From NCBI GenBank assembly GCA_947579605.1, contig OX388320.1:2356001-2420000 (forward strand): a stretch of 64,000 nucleotides of DNA, given 5' to 3'. The position numbers were made by a program, and so were the translations under genes. Of the stretch, positions 21,901 to 32,415 are shown one piece after another (the first letter of the stretch is position 1; every line of letters begins with the position of its first letter). The stretch is from Athripsodes cinereus. Taxonomy: Eukaryota; Arthropoda; Insecta; Trichoptera; Leptoceridae. The notes below the pieces were generated by a model. The model saw nothing but the letters and a program-made list of their open reading frames with translations, searched no databases and was not told where the DNA came from.

Positions 21901-22318
21901 CTATACCATCACGGCATTTCCCTCAAATGGGATAGCTGGCAAACTAATTGTATATAGCAAGGGTGGCCAACCCGCGGCCCGATGGGTGTCTACTTGTGGC
22001 CCGCGAAGCATATGCACACTTTTTTCATAATAGTCGGTACAAATACCCGTTACATTTTTGAAAAAAAGTATTTGGAGAAATTATTCTTAAAGAAAACCGA
22101 GGAGTTTGTAAAAACCTTCAAATTCCTATAAGTACCATTTTGAAAATTTGACGACAGGGGGGTAGAAATTTTAAGGTGAAATCTCATTACTAAAATTTGG
22201 CCCGGCTGCTGAATAGATTAGCCATCCACGGTATATACTAAGAAATCAATTTGTCTTCTCACTGCCTACAGGAAATTAAGATATTCAGGACGGGGGGCGT
22301 GGCTCATCGTTAAGCGAA
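21901..22318 (-). repeat. SINE-A copy split by a hAT-like MITE
   Basis: Antisense SINE-A runs from ctataccatcacggc to 21957 and resumes at 22231 (ctaagaaatcaatttgtc). The two parts join in register with the family consensus, so the insertion between them is clean. Confidence 0.8.
21958..22230. mobile_element. hAT-like MITE, 273 bp
   Basis: Starts caagggtggccaacc and ends with the complement of cgtggatggctaatc (10 of 15 matches). It is flanked by gtatatag (21950-21957) and gtatatac (22231-22238), an 8-bp duplication with one mismatch. The cccgcggcccg-rich start is typical of many hAT elements. No transposase is present. Confidence 0.75.
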
Positions 22319-22370
22319 TGAATGAAGAAAAGATGACGAAGATAGTGTATATATCTGAAAAAGGGGTATG

Positions 22371-22587
22371 AGGAAACGAGTGTCCTGTAAAAGGCAGGTG
22401 TTCGAAAAAATTAAGACATTTTACTTCTTAAATTCAGCGATGAGGCTTGCCACCCATCCTGAATGTCTTGATTTTATATTGGCACGAAGAGGACAGTTTG
22501 CATGTTTCTTACATGCAGCTGATCTGCTGGCTACCCCACTTGTGGGATATGCCGTGATGGTATAGTAGTAGTAGTAGTAGTAGTAGA
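22371..22587 (+). repeat. SINE-A copy with long (TAG)n tail
   Basis: Sense, starting inside the 5' region at gagtgtcctgtaaaagg. The body is nearly consensus and ends in about eight TAG units. It is a young, 5'-truncated copy. Confidence 0.9.
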
Positions 22588-22790
22588 AAGCGAGGACGTT
22601 TGTGAACTACGTGTCTGGAGCATGTGAATAGATGGACACGTTTTGACTAAGAGAAATCAGTGTGAAATCAACAAATTGCATGAATGTGGAAGAAGCGAAA
22701 GTAATTTGTAAAGATAAGCTAATATGGTGTTCCATTCTCTCTACCTTCCACACTTGGAATGCGGCGTAAGGGTATAGATAGATAGAACAT
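22588..22790 (+). pseudogene. LINE 3' end (VEEAK...KD family)
   Basis: A plus-strand frame reads MNVEEAKVICKDKLIW and is followed by a short stop-containing tail ending in tatagatagatag. Related peptides lie at 31050-31172 (VEEAIEVCKDRFIWRSVLS) and on the minus strand at 32108-32415. It is a remnant of a LINE C terminus. Confidence 0.6.
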
Positions 22791-22794
22791 CTTA

Positions 22795-22885
22795 CACGGG
22801 ATGTTAAGAAACGTGTCTTTTACAGGACATTCGAAAATTTTACAGATAAGAGTGGTAAGCTTATTTTTGCCGAGGATTTCATTGG
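22795..22885 (-). repeat. SINE-A 5'-part fragment
   Basis: Antisense block cttttacaggacattcgaaa to tgccgaggat, covering the first 80 or so bases of the family. Confidence 0.65.
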
Positions 22886-23219
22886 TCAGTTGTTAAAGCA
22901 AAGTAAATAAATAAAATGAAACAATCATTACTGACTTAGAATATTTGTCGCTTTGTAAAATAAATAATAAGCTTTGTATAGAAAGTGGATAGCAAAACTA
23001 TCAATCCTAAATATTTGTAACTTTGTACTGTGCAGGTAGTGTGAGGATAGGTCGTATCACAATATACTTTGTAGATATCTACATATCTACTAACTAATAC
23101 ACCAACCATTATCTAGAAAATACTTGGACTAAATAGTTTATCGATCGACAACACAATCACCTTTACCTAGTACAAAAGCTTAAAGTTACACCATCTAATA
23201 ATAATATAGTGGTGCGAAC

Positions 23220-23850
23220 AATCGAGACATATTATTTGAAACATTTCTACAATCGAACAAATCACAGTAAATATATTTATAATCGAACAGATTGAACTCG
23301 AAATGTTTGTAAAACCCACAGAATTCCATACAAAACCTAGAACCCTGACTCACTTACAAAAGTGAGGCAAAAAATCTATGAATTTTTGACAGAACTGTTG
23401 GCGAAAGCGTGTGGTGTTTCCTCCTTTTATAAAGTATTTCTCGCATTTCTATAAAAATATATCATTTTACATTTATAAAAACGTAATCAGACATTTTTTG
23501 AAGTTCTTGTCGACGTTCTAAGCGATTTACCACACTTCTTTTCGCCAACCGATCTGTCAAAAGTGCCGAAAAATGGTGCCTCACTTTATTACAATGAAAA
23601 TACAAACGGGTACTCCATCTAGGTATTATATATAAAAATCTATGGTAAAACCAAATGAATCACTCGAAAGATTTCCGAAATTGAACAAAACACTCGGAAT
23701 GTTCCCAAAATCGAAAAATTTCTTAAATCAAATGAAACTCTCGAAGTGTTTATACATAAAATCGAATGAATAACACAAAAGATTTCTAAAACACAACGAA
23801 TCGCTCGAATTATTTATATTATTGGACGAATCATTCAAAATACTGATAAT
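23220..23850. repeat. Degenerate tandem array, period about 31 bp
   Basis: Units on the pattern aatcgaatgaatcactcgaa + atgtttctaa recur about ten times (unit starts near 23220, 23251, 23281, then after the inserted element near 23650, 23680, 23710 and onward). Divergence between units is high, so the array is old. It is interrupted by the hAT-like MITE at 23317-23644. Confidence 0.7.
23317..23644. mobile_element. hAT-like MITE (CACAGAATT family), 328 bp
   Basis: Flanked by an exact 8-bp duplication gtaaaacc (23309-23316 and 23645-23652). The ends are cacagaatt and the complement of catagattt. A second copy at 52561-52889 has almost the same length and its own exact 8-bp duplication. Long internal inverted segments around gacagaac(g/t)gttggcg make it partly foldable. 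Confidence 0.85.
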
Positions 23851-24089
23851 TGATTACACGTTCCAGTGAATCCACATTCTCAAATTATTGCGTAAAAATA
23901 ATTTGGACTTGACCATCAATTTTTGATGAAGGCTAATATATTCATTATTTTCATAGTATTCTCGATATCTGGTGCCTTGCCTCAAAAAAGGTAATTAAAT
24001 ATTGGATCAAAATATATTTTTCAGGGAATAAAAAAATCTCTATTACCATATCCAGTGAATTTAATTCACTTACACAATTTAACAGAATA

Positions 24090-24375
24090 TAATATATTAG
24101 TATAATGTATCCCGTGGAGCACCCGGTAAAGAATTGGTCTCCCACTCTTCTGCGTAAGTTTTCGAGTGTCCTGTAAAAGGCAGGTGTTCGAAAAAAATAA
24201 CACATTTTACATCTTAAATTCAGCGTTGAGGTTTGCCACCCATCCTGAATGTCTTGATTTTATACTGGCACGAAGAGGACAGTTTGTATGTTTCTTACAT
24301 ACAGCTGATCTGCTGGCTACCCCACTTGTGGGATATGCCGTGATGGTATAGTAGTAGTAGTAGTAATATATTAGT
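24090..24375 (+). repeat. SINE-A, full length with perfect target duplication
   Basis: The element (24102-24363) runs from atcccgtggagcacccgg to a (TAG)n tail. It is bounded by an exact 12-bp duplication taatatattagt (24090-24101 and 24364-24375). This is the mark of LINE-mediated retroposition. I see no convincing tRNA-like A and B boxes, although gtgttcgaaa is weakly B-box-like. Confidence 0.9.
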
Positions 24376-24890
24376 TATAATCGATCCCCCAACCTAATCG
24401 ATAAACGATCTATAAAAAAATAATTTTTAAAACCGATCGAATTTTCATACTAAAATGGTTTAAAAATCAAATGAATTAGTACAATAATTTGCTTTCCTAT
24501 TCAAAATAATATACTACATAATTTTTAGGTGTGTATTTTGCTCAGGTTATACTTCGAAATCTATTCACCACAAACAAACTACATTATAAAACTTTTGTCA
24601 ATATAATATTGATTTTATGTTATCGAATTGTTTACAGGATCGAATGAATCGATCACTTCTATTGCTGGCTAATAAAGCAAAGTAGAATTTTCGTATCGAC
24701 TATACTAATAGCTTTAATAGCTCAACTATTATTATTTAGTTAGTTACTGTATTTCTCGTAATAGCTATCAAACAATCTGATGAATAAATTATTATCACCG
24801 TGTAAACAATACTTGCTGATCTGATAGGAATATAATAAAGGGTGTCCAATATAAAAAAACAATAATTGCTTTTAACAAGAGTTAGTAAGA
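24376..24890. other. Non-coding stretch
   Basis: Contains further atcgat/gatcgaa motifs near 24380-24480, perhaps an eroded continuation of the 31-bp array. No gene is visible. Confidence 0.4.
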
Positions 24891-25072
24891 GTTCGTCGGT
24901 AGCCTGGAGGTAGAGTCTCGGCCTTCAGAACAAGGGATCCGTGGTTCGATCCCAGGTGCCGGCAAACTCCCCTTTCACGGCACAAGCTTTTAGCTTAGTG
25001 TATAAGGTTGTATTTGGGTTTATAACAAACCCAGATACATCTTTTTAAAAAAAAAAAAAACAAAAAAAAACA
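24891..25072 (+). repeat. SINE-B, full length, tRNA-derived
   Basis: The head gttcgtcggtagcctggagg carries an A box-like tagcctggagg (24900-24910) and a perfect B box ggttcgatccc (24943-24953). Then follow gcaaactcccctttcacgg, the ggttgtatttgggttt block and an A-rich tail. Pol III transcription is plausible. It is not a tRNA gene, because the head does not fold into complete arms and is followed by the SINE body. Confidence 0.92.
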
Positions 25073-25358
25073 AGTTTAGTTTTTTCTTTCTTTTATTGAT
25101 TGAATTGATGTTTATTTTGTAAAACTTCGTAGCTATTTATGGAAATAAACATAAAATGTTTGAGTTTTATTATGTTTAATTATAGGTGCAATAATCTGGT
25201 TTACGGCGCCCTTGAGATGGTTACGGATCATTAAGTGGCGCCATATATAAATAGTCCGATTATTATTATTATTTCGACTTACAAAATCATTTTTAACAAT
25301 GACAATATTTCGATAATTCCACAATTTTAACGATTCTTCATGAAATAACTTAATTTTA

Positions 25359-25606
25359 CTACTACACAACATCACGGCACATCCTACAAGTGGGGTAGCC
25401 AGCAGATCAGCCGCATGTAATAAACATGCAAGCTGTCCTCTCTGTGCCTACAAAAAAATAAGACATTCAGGATGGTTGTCAAATTCCACCGCTGGATTTG
25501 AGATGCAAAATGTATTTATTTTTTCCAACACCTTCCTTTTACATGACATTCGAAAACTTACAGAATAGAGTGAGAGACCAATTCATTGTCGGGTGCTCCA
25601 CGGCTT
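25359..25606 (-). repeat. SINE-A copy, near full length
   Basis: Antisense from tactactacacaacatcacgg to ggtgctccacgg; moderately diverged. Confidence 0.85.
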
Positions 25607-26324
25607 TTACTCCTACAATAATTTTATTGCTAAATTAATTAAATATAAGCTTAATTTTGAAAATAATTGAAAGAAACGTATCGTACGTATACAAAATTCA
25701 AAGTTTTAGCAAAAATGTTCGAAATTTGAAAATGGATAGTAATCCTCATAATAAAAGGTTTTTCTATGATATATGTTTGTACTCTATCTACACACATAGA
25801 AGGGGCGACCTTTTTAAGTGGACACACTGTATATAAGCTGTATACTACATAGACCCTTATAAATATAAATATAGTTAACTTGTACTATTAATCTTTAGCT
25901 TTTGAGTTACTATTATTGTTTGTAGACAAGAGAGCGAATCAGGTAAATGTTGATTAATAATAAATTATTTGTTTTACTCCCAAAATAATAATATTTAAGA
26001 ATGATTTACATATATAAATAGATTTTACTACAAAGAGCAATACGCGAAGCGAAACGTATGCCCTCTAGTGGTGCCCTCCACAAACTAACTTGACAGTTTC
26101 AATTTCATACAAGTCCGTATGGGAGCATTTTGATTTTCCGTTAAATTTTTATTTTAAACTCGAAAAATCTACTAGTACTACTTCTTTACTTAAGAGTGTA
26201 GGAACATATATTATATATTTATGGTTTATATTTGAGTTTCTATGTATCATCATAAAGACTTCTTTTTTTAAATTTTAACATTGTTTTCAATTTGTCTTTT
26301 GTTTTATTTTATTGGGTTTGTTGG
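25607..26324. other. Non-coding stretch
   Basis: AT-rich, without a supported gene or repeat. A 62-codon open frame at 26090-26278 has no recognisable motif. Confidence 0.45.
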
Positions 26325-26455
26325 AAGATTTTCGAAGGTTTTCACCGGAGTGATCGCCAACGTCGTGGGGATCTGACATGGCACAGGAAGAAGAAGAAGT
26401 TATCCCGTCTTTGCGATAAACTCGCCCATTGTGCAAAATTATTTGTATATACCAT
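26325..26455 (+). repeat. Two abutting LINE tails
   Basis: First the gatcgccaacgtcg block with its gaagaagaag tail (26330-26400, as at 9595 and 45655), then a short L1-type tail (gcgataaactcgccc, 26410-26455). Confidence 0.55.
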
Positions 26456-26525
26456 GTTAAAATTTAATTATTTTTGTCTAAATAATGTTGTAAAGTAAAG
26501 TTTATTATTATTATTATCATTTTGT

Positions 26526-26840
26526 CAGAAAGGCGTGCAAGGTGGATCGGCCATGTAATACGACAAGAAGGCCTCTTGCATGCCGTAATGGAGGATATGA
26601 CCGAGGGGACAAACTCTAGGGGACGCCCACGCCGAGAGTACCTGGAGAACCCATATACAGAATTCAAAAGAACCGCACAAGACAGGGAGGAGTGGAGGAG
26701 AAGAATTAAAGAGATAATTGCTGCAAACCAAACCCAGGATTGAAACCAGAGAGAGATTATCATACCATTCTAAAACTTGTTTGACACTGGCTGGAAGAAA
26801 TTGCCTCAAGCCAATAGAGGCCTTTGAACAGATTTAATTT
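26526..26840 (+). pseudogene. LINE ORF2 C-terminal fragment
   Basis: An open frame of 73 codons contains ARWIGHVIRQEGLLHAV, then RGRPRREYLENPYTEF and DREEWRRRI. This is the classic W-x-GHV ... RGRP ... DR-x-x-WR tail of RTE-like and related LINE polyproteins. The RT domain is absent, so it is a 5'-truncated, dead copy. Confidence 0.8.
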
Positions 26841-26877
26841 ATAAATATTATAAACGACAGTAAAGTGTTCATTATTA

Positions 26878-27117
26878 ATATTATACTATCGCGATATATC
26901 CACAAGTGCTGCAAGCAAACCAGGTGCACGTAATGAAAATGAATGCTGTGTTCTGCCAACAATATGTTTAGACGTTCAGAATGGGTGAAAAATCTAATCG
27001 CTGAAGTTAAGACGTAAAATGTCTTAATTTATTTGAACACCTGCCTTTTACAAGCCCCTCGAGAACTTACGGAAAAAAGTGGGAGGCCAATTATTTTTCC
27101 TGGTACTCCACGATATA
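26878..27117 (-). repeat. SINE-A copy, diverged
   Basis: Antisense from ctatcgcgatatatccac to ggtactccacgatata, with many substitutions. Confidence 0.75.
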
Positions 27118-28812
27118 TAATATTAAAGGTTTACAGAATGAACAGCTTACCTCATCGCTGAATTTGTAATAATTTTTAAATAAACAAATGTATTAAAAAC
27201 ATACACATTTTTTATTTCGACATGATAACCGATTGATCTAACAAATAATTTTAAATGAAAACGCTCGCACATCCAAAGCGTATTTTCTTGTTGAAAGAAT
27301 CAACATGCTTTCAATAACAATATTATTATTATCAACCTTTTTTAGTTAAACTTGGGTAATGATTAAAAAATATTCCACTTTTTACTGAAAAACATATAAT
27401 TGGGGATGATTAGTCAGCGAAATTATTTCATTAATTAAAGGGAAAATGGAAATCAATATTATTATCTACAACTAAATTGAAGTTTCACAGAATTGTTGTA
27501 ATACACAGTTTTTATACAAATACCTAAATAAGTTATATTCTTTTCTATTCTCTAACCTCGCACCCTATTCCAAGTAGCGTAAGAAGAGAGAATGGAACGT
27601 GACAGAGTTATCCTTATATGGCATAGATTTGCCGAAACCGATAGCGATTGTTAAAAAATTTAGTAACAGATAATACGGTGTACAAACATTTATGATTATA
27701 AAAATGACTCGCAAAATATGTTACATAGTTCATCCATGCAAAATAAGTGAAATAACTTTATTTCCCGGATATGTCCAGAGTCCAAGAACTTCTATTTATC
27801 CATTTAGATGACAATTTCTTTATTCTTTCAACTTTCTCCAGTCTATCAGTACCACTAGACGAGTGTTGGCATCTCCGACCCAACCACAAAGTAAGAAAAA
27901 ATAAGAAATAGTTTATAAATACTGCTACTTACAAACATTACAAATAGATAGGTACACAAAATTTTGGAGAACAACAAAAATGCACATTGAATTTTATCTA
28001 TTATAAACTTCCGTCGGCCAACTTACTGAAAGTAATCTGTACTACTTACGCATGGTATGAACTTTTTAATGAAAAATTCCACGTTTTTTTCTTGTAAAAG
28101 AAACGAAACTCGTTGTTTAGACGTATTTTATTTCAATGCCTAAGGCTACACCAGAAATATTTTTACCCTTACATACTTAATCCCCTTATAACGTTTAAAT
28201 TAAATTTAAAAAATAAACCTTAAAATTCCCATTAGTGAAACTGACAAAAAATTGGGAAGACCCAATATTTTGTCAGTTTCAACAACGACCCAAAGCAAGT
28301 ATATTTCACAGAGCAAGTGAAGTGACATATGTTACAGAGACAGAAAAGCAAGTTACAATGGTTTTTATAGATAATGATTACCATAAACAAAATTCTATGG
28401 ATCTGATTGTAAAGGTGTGCTCACATGTTCTAACACTTTGCAAAGTAATATAAAATAATATTTAGTTCACTCCATGAGCGTAATCTATGAAGAAACTTAA
28501 CCGTTAAAATTATCGTAATATTTTTACAACGGGGTAGACATAGAGATGGAAACTCTAAAAAATTATGGATTTTTTTTAATCCTCTCGTTATAAGTGAACC
28601 CATACAGGTACATAAGAATTTTAAGAAAAAAATACAAATATTTTAAATGTTAATTTTTTGTGGAATGAACTTGTAGTGAACTATTAATCTACCTATTTCT
28701 TAACTTGTAATTTTATTTTTCGGCCGCAATCTACGTGTTTATGATTTTTTATTGTACAATTCAAATTCATCTAACGCATCCTTATTTTCTTCATTTAATC
28801 CAAAAAGGCTAA
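27118..28812. other. Non-coding stretch
   Basis: No gene is visible over 1.7 kb. A 72-codon open frame at 28235-28453 lacks any known motif. A GC-richer patch at 27855-27895 (gttggcatctccgaccc) has a rough complement at 42268-42290 (ggatcggagatgcc), suggesting a low-copy repeat. Confidence 0.4.
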
Positions 28813-28929
28813 TGGACGGTTTCAGTACTCTATTTATCCGTTACTATTGATAGAGTTCCATAGTAAAATATATTATATACAATAGATTTCTATCAATAGT
28901 AACGGATTGATAAATTATTGAAACCGGCC
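28813..28929. mobile_element. PIF/Harbinger-like MITE, copy 1
   Basis: Inverted arms tggacggtttca and the complement of ggccggtttcaat enclose about 117 bp, with matching internal ccgttactattgatag segments. It is a diverged copy of the element at 34992. Confidence 0.65.
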
Positions 28930-29410
28930 TTAAGAGAACTATTCTATTCCAGATAACTTTACAAATTTCTGAAACTTGTTACTGAGGTAACTCCATAAAT
29001 ATGATTTGAAGCACTGTGCTGTAAAAAAAGATATTAATATCTTTTATACCCCCGAACGGGAAGACACGATTGAAGAATGTAATAATAAAATTACTGTATA
29101 GATATAATAAGCTAGTAATAATCTTACGTGTGTAAAAGCATTTTAGACTTTCTCGAAGCTATGCTGCTACTAAAAGTTACAAAATTGCTTCCTTTTGATG
29201 CTGACACTTCCCTACTACCCTCTCCTCTCTATTCCTTGTAATTTTCCACCTCCTTCCCTATTTTATAAAACGATAATAATTTACTTAAAAATGTTACGAT
29301 GAAACGAAGAAATAATTAAGGATCCCTATTCTATAGAAAGTATAGTCTTAGTCTGTTTTTAGACTTAGTCTGTTTTTTTTGTGTAACAAGATTTGACACT
29401 AGATAATTGT
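28930..29410. other. Non-coding stretch
   Basis: AT-rich with a local duplication tagtctgtttttagacttagtc near 29347-29372. Nothing else is supported. Confidence 0.45.
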
Positions 29411-29411
29411 A

Positions 29412-29480
29412 CATACCATCACGGCTCATCCCACAAGTATTGGCATTTATTTTTTTATTCTTCACTGTACATTGATCACA
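29412..29480 (-). repeat. SINE-A 3' scrap and LINE tail scrap
   Basis: accatcacggctcatcccac (SINE-A 3' end, antisense) is followed by ttcttcactgtacattga, the antisense L1 tail end. Confidence 0.5.
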
Positions 29481-29504
29481 CTAGTGTAGAAGTAGTAGAA
29501 GTTT

Positions 29505-30085
29505 ACTCTCTCGGCATATCCCACAAGAGGGTTAGCCAGCAGACCAGCTGCATGTTATAAATATGCAAGCTGGATCCTGCTTGCTAACAAAAATCAAGAC
29601 ATACAGGATGAGCGACAACCAAAATAGTGAATTAAAGATATTACCTTACCTTACCTTACCTCAGCCTTCTTCTTGTGTCCAGTGTTGAACAAAGGCCTCC
29701 CTCTTGGACTTTCATAAATCTCTGTTGGACGCTACTCTCTTCCAGTGCAGGCCCGCCACTCTCTTAATATCGTCGGACCATCTTGTCTGAGGCCTGCCCA
29801 CGCTTCTGCGTACTGTTCTAGGCCTCCAATCTAGCACCTTCTTCGTCCATCTATTATCAGACATACGTCCCACATGACCTGCCCAGTTCCACTTTAGTTC
29901 TGCAAATCTTTGAGCCACATCTGTCACCCTGGTCTTTTCCCGTATCCAAACATTTGTTTTTCGGTCCCTGAGTGAGATGTTTAACATCCTCCTCTCATAA
30001 AGATATTACATAAGCTGTATTTTGCAGGGCGCTCAAAAATTTACAGAAAAAGAATGGGAGTGCTATTCGTTGCTGGAAACTACAA
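29505..30085 (-). repeat. SINE-A copy split by an RTE fragment
   Basis: Antisense SINE-A occupies 29505-29643 and 30009-30085 (gcgctcaaaaatttacag). The interior is filled by the RTE fragment with a 10-bp duplication. Confidence 0.75.
29634..30008 (-). mobile_element. 5'-truncated RTE-type LINE insertion
   Basis: The minus strand encodes MLNISLRDRKTNVWIREKTR, then KWNWAGHVGRMSDNRW and RSVGRPQTRWSDDIKRVAG, the hallmark C terminus of RTE-clade ORF2. The 3' end is a (GGTAA)n run, seen as repeated ttacc at 29641-29660, typical of RTE tails. An exact 10-bp duplication aaagatatta (29634-29643 and 29999-30008) flanks it. Only about 350 bp of the 3' end was inserted. Confidence 0.88.
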
Positions 30086-30090
30086 CTACT

Positions 30091-30215
30091 GCTGGGTTAC
30101 TTGGAAGAAATCGCACCTCTGTGATAAACTCGCCCTTTGTATATTATTTGATTTAATTTGATTTGTATGTATTTTTGTGTAAGTTTGCTTGTACACTAAA
30201 AAATAAATCAATAAA
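30091..30215 (+). repeat. LINE tail L1 copy
   Basis: ggaagaaatcgcacctctg, then gataaactcgccctttgta and an A-rich end near 30215. Confidence 0.6.
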
Positions 30216-30223
30216 AAATATAC

Positions 30224-30385
30224 CGTTACATATGCCATATTCCACAAGTAGGGTAGCCAGCAGACTAGCTGCATATATTAAAGATGAAAGTTTTTCTCAC
30301 TATACCAACAAAAAAATTAAAACATTCGGAATGGTTGGCATCGCAGCTCATCACTGAATTAAAAACACAAAATGTCTGTTGAGGA
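30224..30385 (-). repeat. SINE-A copy, partial
   Basis: Antisense from catatgccatattccac to aaaacacaaaatgtctg; the 5' third of the family is missing. Confidence 0.75.
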
Positions 30386-30880
30386 AATGCTTGGAATTTC
30401 ATGGAACATAAAATAAAACAAAAACATAATATTTAAACTTATGACAATGTCCTTATATAACATTAACCCTTTAACCTATTTTTGGAAAAAAGAAACATCT
30501 CGTGTTTTAAAAAAATTGACCTACATGTCTTAAATATAATTACACCATTTACAAGGTAAGAAGGGAGGGCTTAATATGTTACAATTTAACATTATTATTA
30601 TATCATAACGACACAATACCATCGTTTTCTTTATAATATTATGATAATTTTAAAAGTTTAATGAGATTGTAGCTAGATTTTTGGGGCAACGTTATTTAAA
30701 TTCGAGAAAAAACTTAACGATACTTTATATTGAGTTTTGTAATGTTACTTAAATAAAGGAATTACAAAGATAAAAGATACAAAGTTCTGAAATACTAATA
30801 TCGTTTAAGAAAAACTAAAAAATGGAGTGAATTTCAGTACCTACAATTATATTAAATGTCAAATAAAATTAATTGTGTTA
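30386..30880. other. Non-coding stretch
   Basis: AT-rich, nothing supported. Confidence 0.45.
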
Positions 30881-30884
30881 TCTC

Positions 30885-31012
30885 CCACAAATGAGAGAAC
30901 TAGAAAATAATTTGGGGTCATCTCTCCTACTCCTCGTCCTCCGGTCCGCTGCATCTTCCGAACACAGTTCTGCCTCCTTCAGGTCCCTGGCCATTGTGGA
31001 CATCCAGGTGGT
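30885..31012 (-). pseudogene. LINE ORF2 C-terminal remnant
   Basis: The minus strand reads VTTWMSTMARDLKEAELCS then EDAADRRTRSRRDDPK, matching the W-x-x-x-x-x-DLK ... DA-x-DR-x-x-W/R-RR tail of LINE polyproteins. It is GC-rich against its surroundings. Only the last 40 or so codons remain. Confidence 0.6.
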
Positions 31013-31014
31013 CA

Positions 31015-31172
31015 CTAGTCTGTTAAGTAAGAGAAATCGACGTGCATGTTCGAAAAATTGTAGGTATAACTGTTGAAGAAGCAATAGAAGTATGTAAGGA
31101 TAGATTCATATGGCGCTCCGTTCTCTCTGCCTACCCGACTTGAGACACGTCGTGCGGGTATATTATAGTATC
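31015..31172 (+). pseudogene. LINE 3' end (VEEAK family)
   Basis: A plus-strand frame reads VEEAIEVCKDRFIWRSVLSAY, then a stop-containing tail ending in gggtatattatagta. Same family as 22588-22790. Confidence 0.6.
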
Positions 31173-31259
31173 TTTGGTATGAAAAAAAACGATATTCCTG
31201 CCTTGATCCGGTTTTGAGAATATCCAATATTATTTTATTCAACCCGCACTGATTTCCAC

Positions 31260-31650
31260 TAGTAATGTAACGAATGTGTGATTTTGGATATTCGCGAATG
31301 CGAATATTTGTTGCCAACATTCGCGAATGCGAATAGCGAATATTGACTTGCTTAGATTTCTACAATATTGCTCAATCATTAAAATTTCTACCCCCCCCCC
31401 GTCGCCGAATTTTCCAATTGGTATAGAAATTTAAAATATTTCAAAACTCCTCGGTTTTCTTAAAGAATATTTTCTTGCAGTATATGTTTCTACAATGTAC
31501 CGGGTAAGTATCCGGTACTTTTACCAAATATCCGATACTTTATTACCGAAATAATATTCGCAAAACATTCGCATATTTTTTTGCGAATGCGAATACTTTG
31601 AAATATGCGAATATTCACGAATGCGAATACGAATATTCGTTACATCACTA
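31260..31650. mobile_element. hAT-like MITE (TAGTGATGTAACG family), 391 bp
   Basis: The ends are tagtaatgtaacgaat and the complement of tagtgatgtaacgaat. The 8-mers atttccac (31252-31259) and acttccac (31651-31658) flank it with one mismatch. Both ends are built from reiterated gcgaat hexamers. It is a longer relative of the element at 46682. It includes a C10 run near 31391. Confidence 0.78.
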
Positions 31651-32105
31651 ACTTCCACCCACAAAGCTCACTTCGGCTTCAACTAGTTATACGTTATAAA
31701 AAGTTAGGGAGGATTCTCATAATTATAATCGCCAGCAGCACTATTATAATTATTATTATGTTCAACGTAAACACAACGTGACATTATACAACGTTTTTTT
31801 CTAACTAATTCAGCGGTGGTGATGTACGTCATCTATGTATCTCCAAAGTTTTTTTTTTAGAAAGTCAAAGGATTGCAACACGCTGCTAAAGGAATAAGCC
31901 GTTCATAATCGTCATAACCACCATATTGAATCTCTTATTTTTATAGCACCAAGAAGATGGTAGGTATACAATTTTTACATTAAAAAATAAACTGATACAC
32001 CACTTTCTTACTCCCCCTTCCCTTTTTGTATTATGTAACTATGTGTATATTTATGTATATATTATGTATTTATATTGTGTATTTATATTATGTATTTATT
32101 TGTAT
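31651..32105. other. Non-coding stretch
   Basis: AT-rich, no supported feature. Confidence 0.45.
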
Positions 32106-32107
32106 AT

Positions 32108-32415
32108 ACTATACCCTCACGCCGTGTCCCAAATGGGGTAGGCAGAGAGAACGTAACGCCATATAGATATATCTTTACAATTTCTCATACACGCACATCG
32201 GTTCCTCTTACTCAATACACGGCCGTCCTTGAGGATTTGATCCACGTGGTACTCGGACGCCCGCGTTTCCTCACACCCTTTCTTTCAGACAACTATATCC
32301 TCTTTGTAATTCTTACCTCGTTCGTTCGTTCAACATGTCCAAACCACCGTGGCTTATTCACGTGCATTCTGTCCACAACACTCTTCTTGCATTCGCTCAT
32401 TCTTCTGTTTGCTTG
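32108..32415 (-). pseudogene. LINE ORF2 C-terminal remnant (VEEAK-related)
   Basis: Read on the minus strand, the segment carries a stop-ridden frame with VLSKRNRCACMRN and WRYVLSAYPIWDTA, the same end as the plus-strand copies at 22.6 and 31.0 kb. The apparent 113-codon plus-strand open frame is its shadow. Confidence 0.55.

Noticed and set aside
24891..24975. tRNA gene
   Set aside because: B box is perfect, but acceptor and anticodon arms do not close and the SINE body with A-tail follows; the same structure recurs at other loci.
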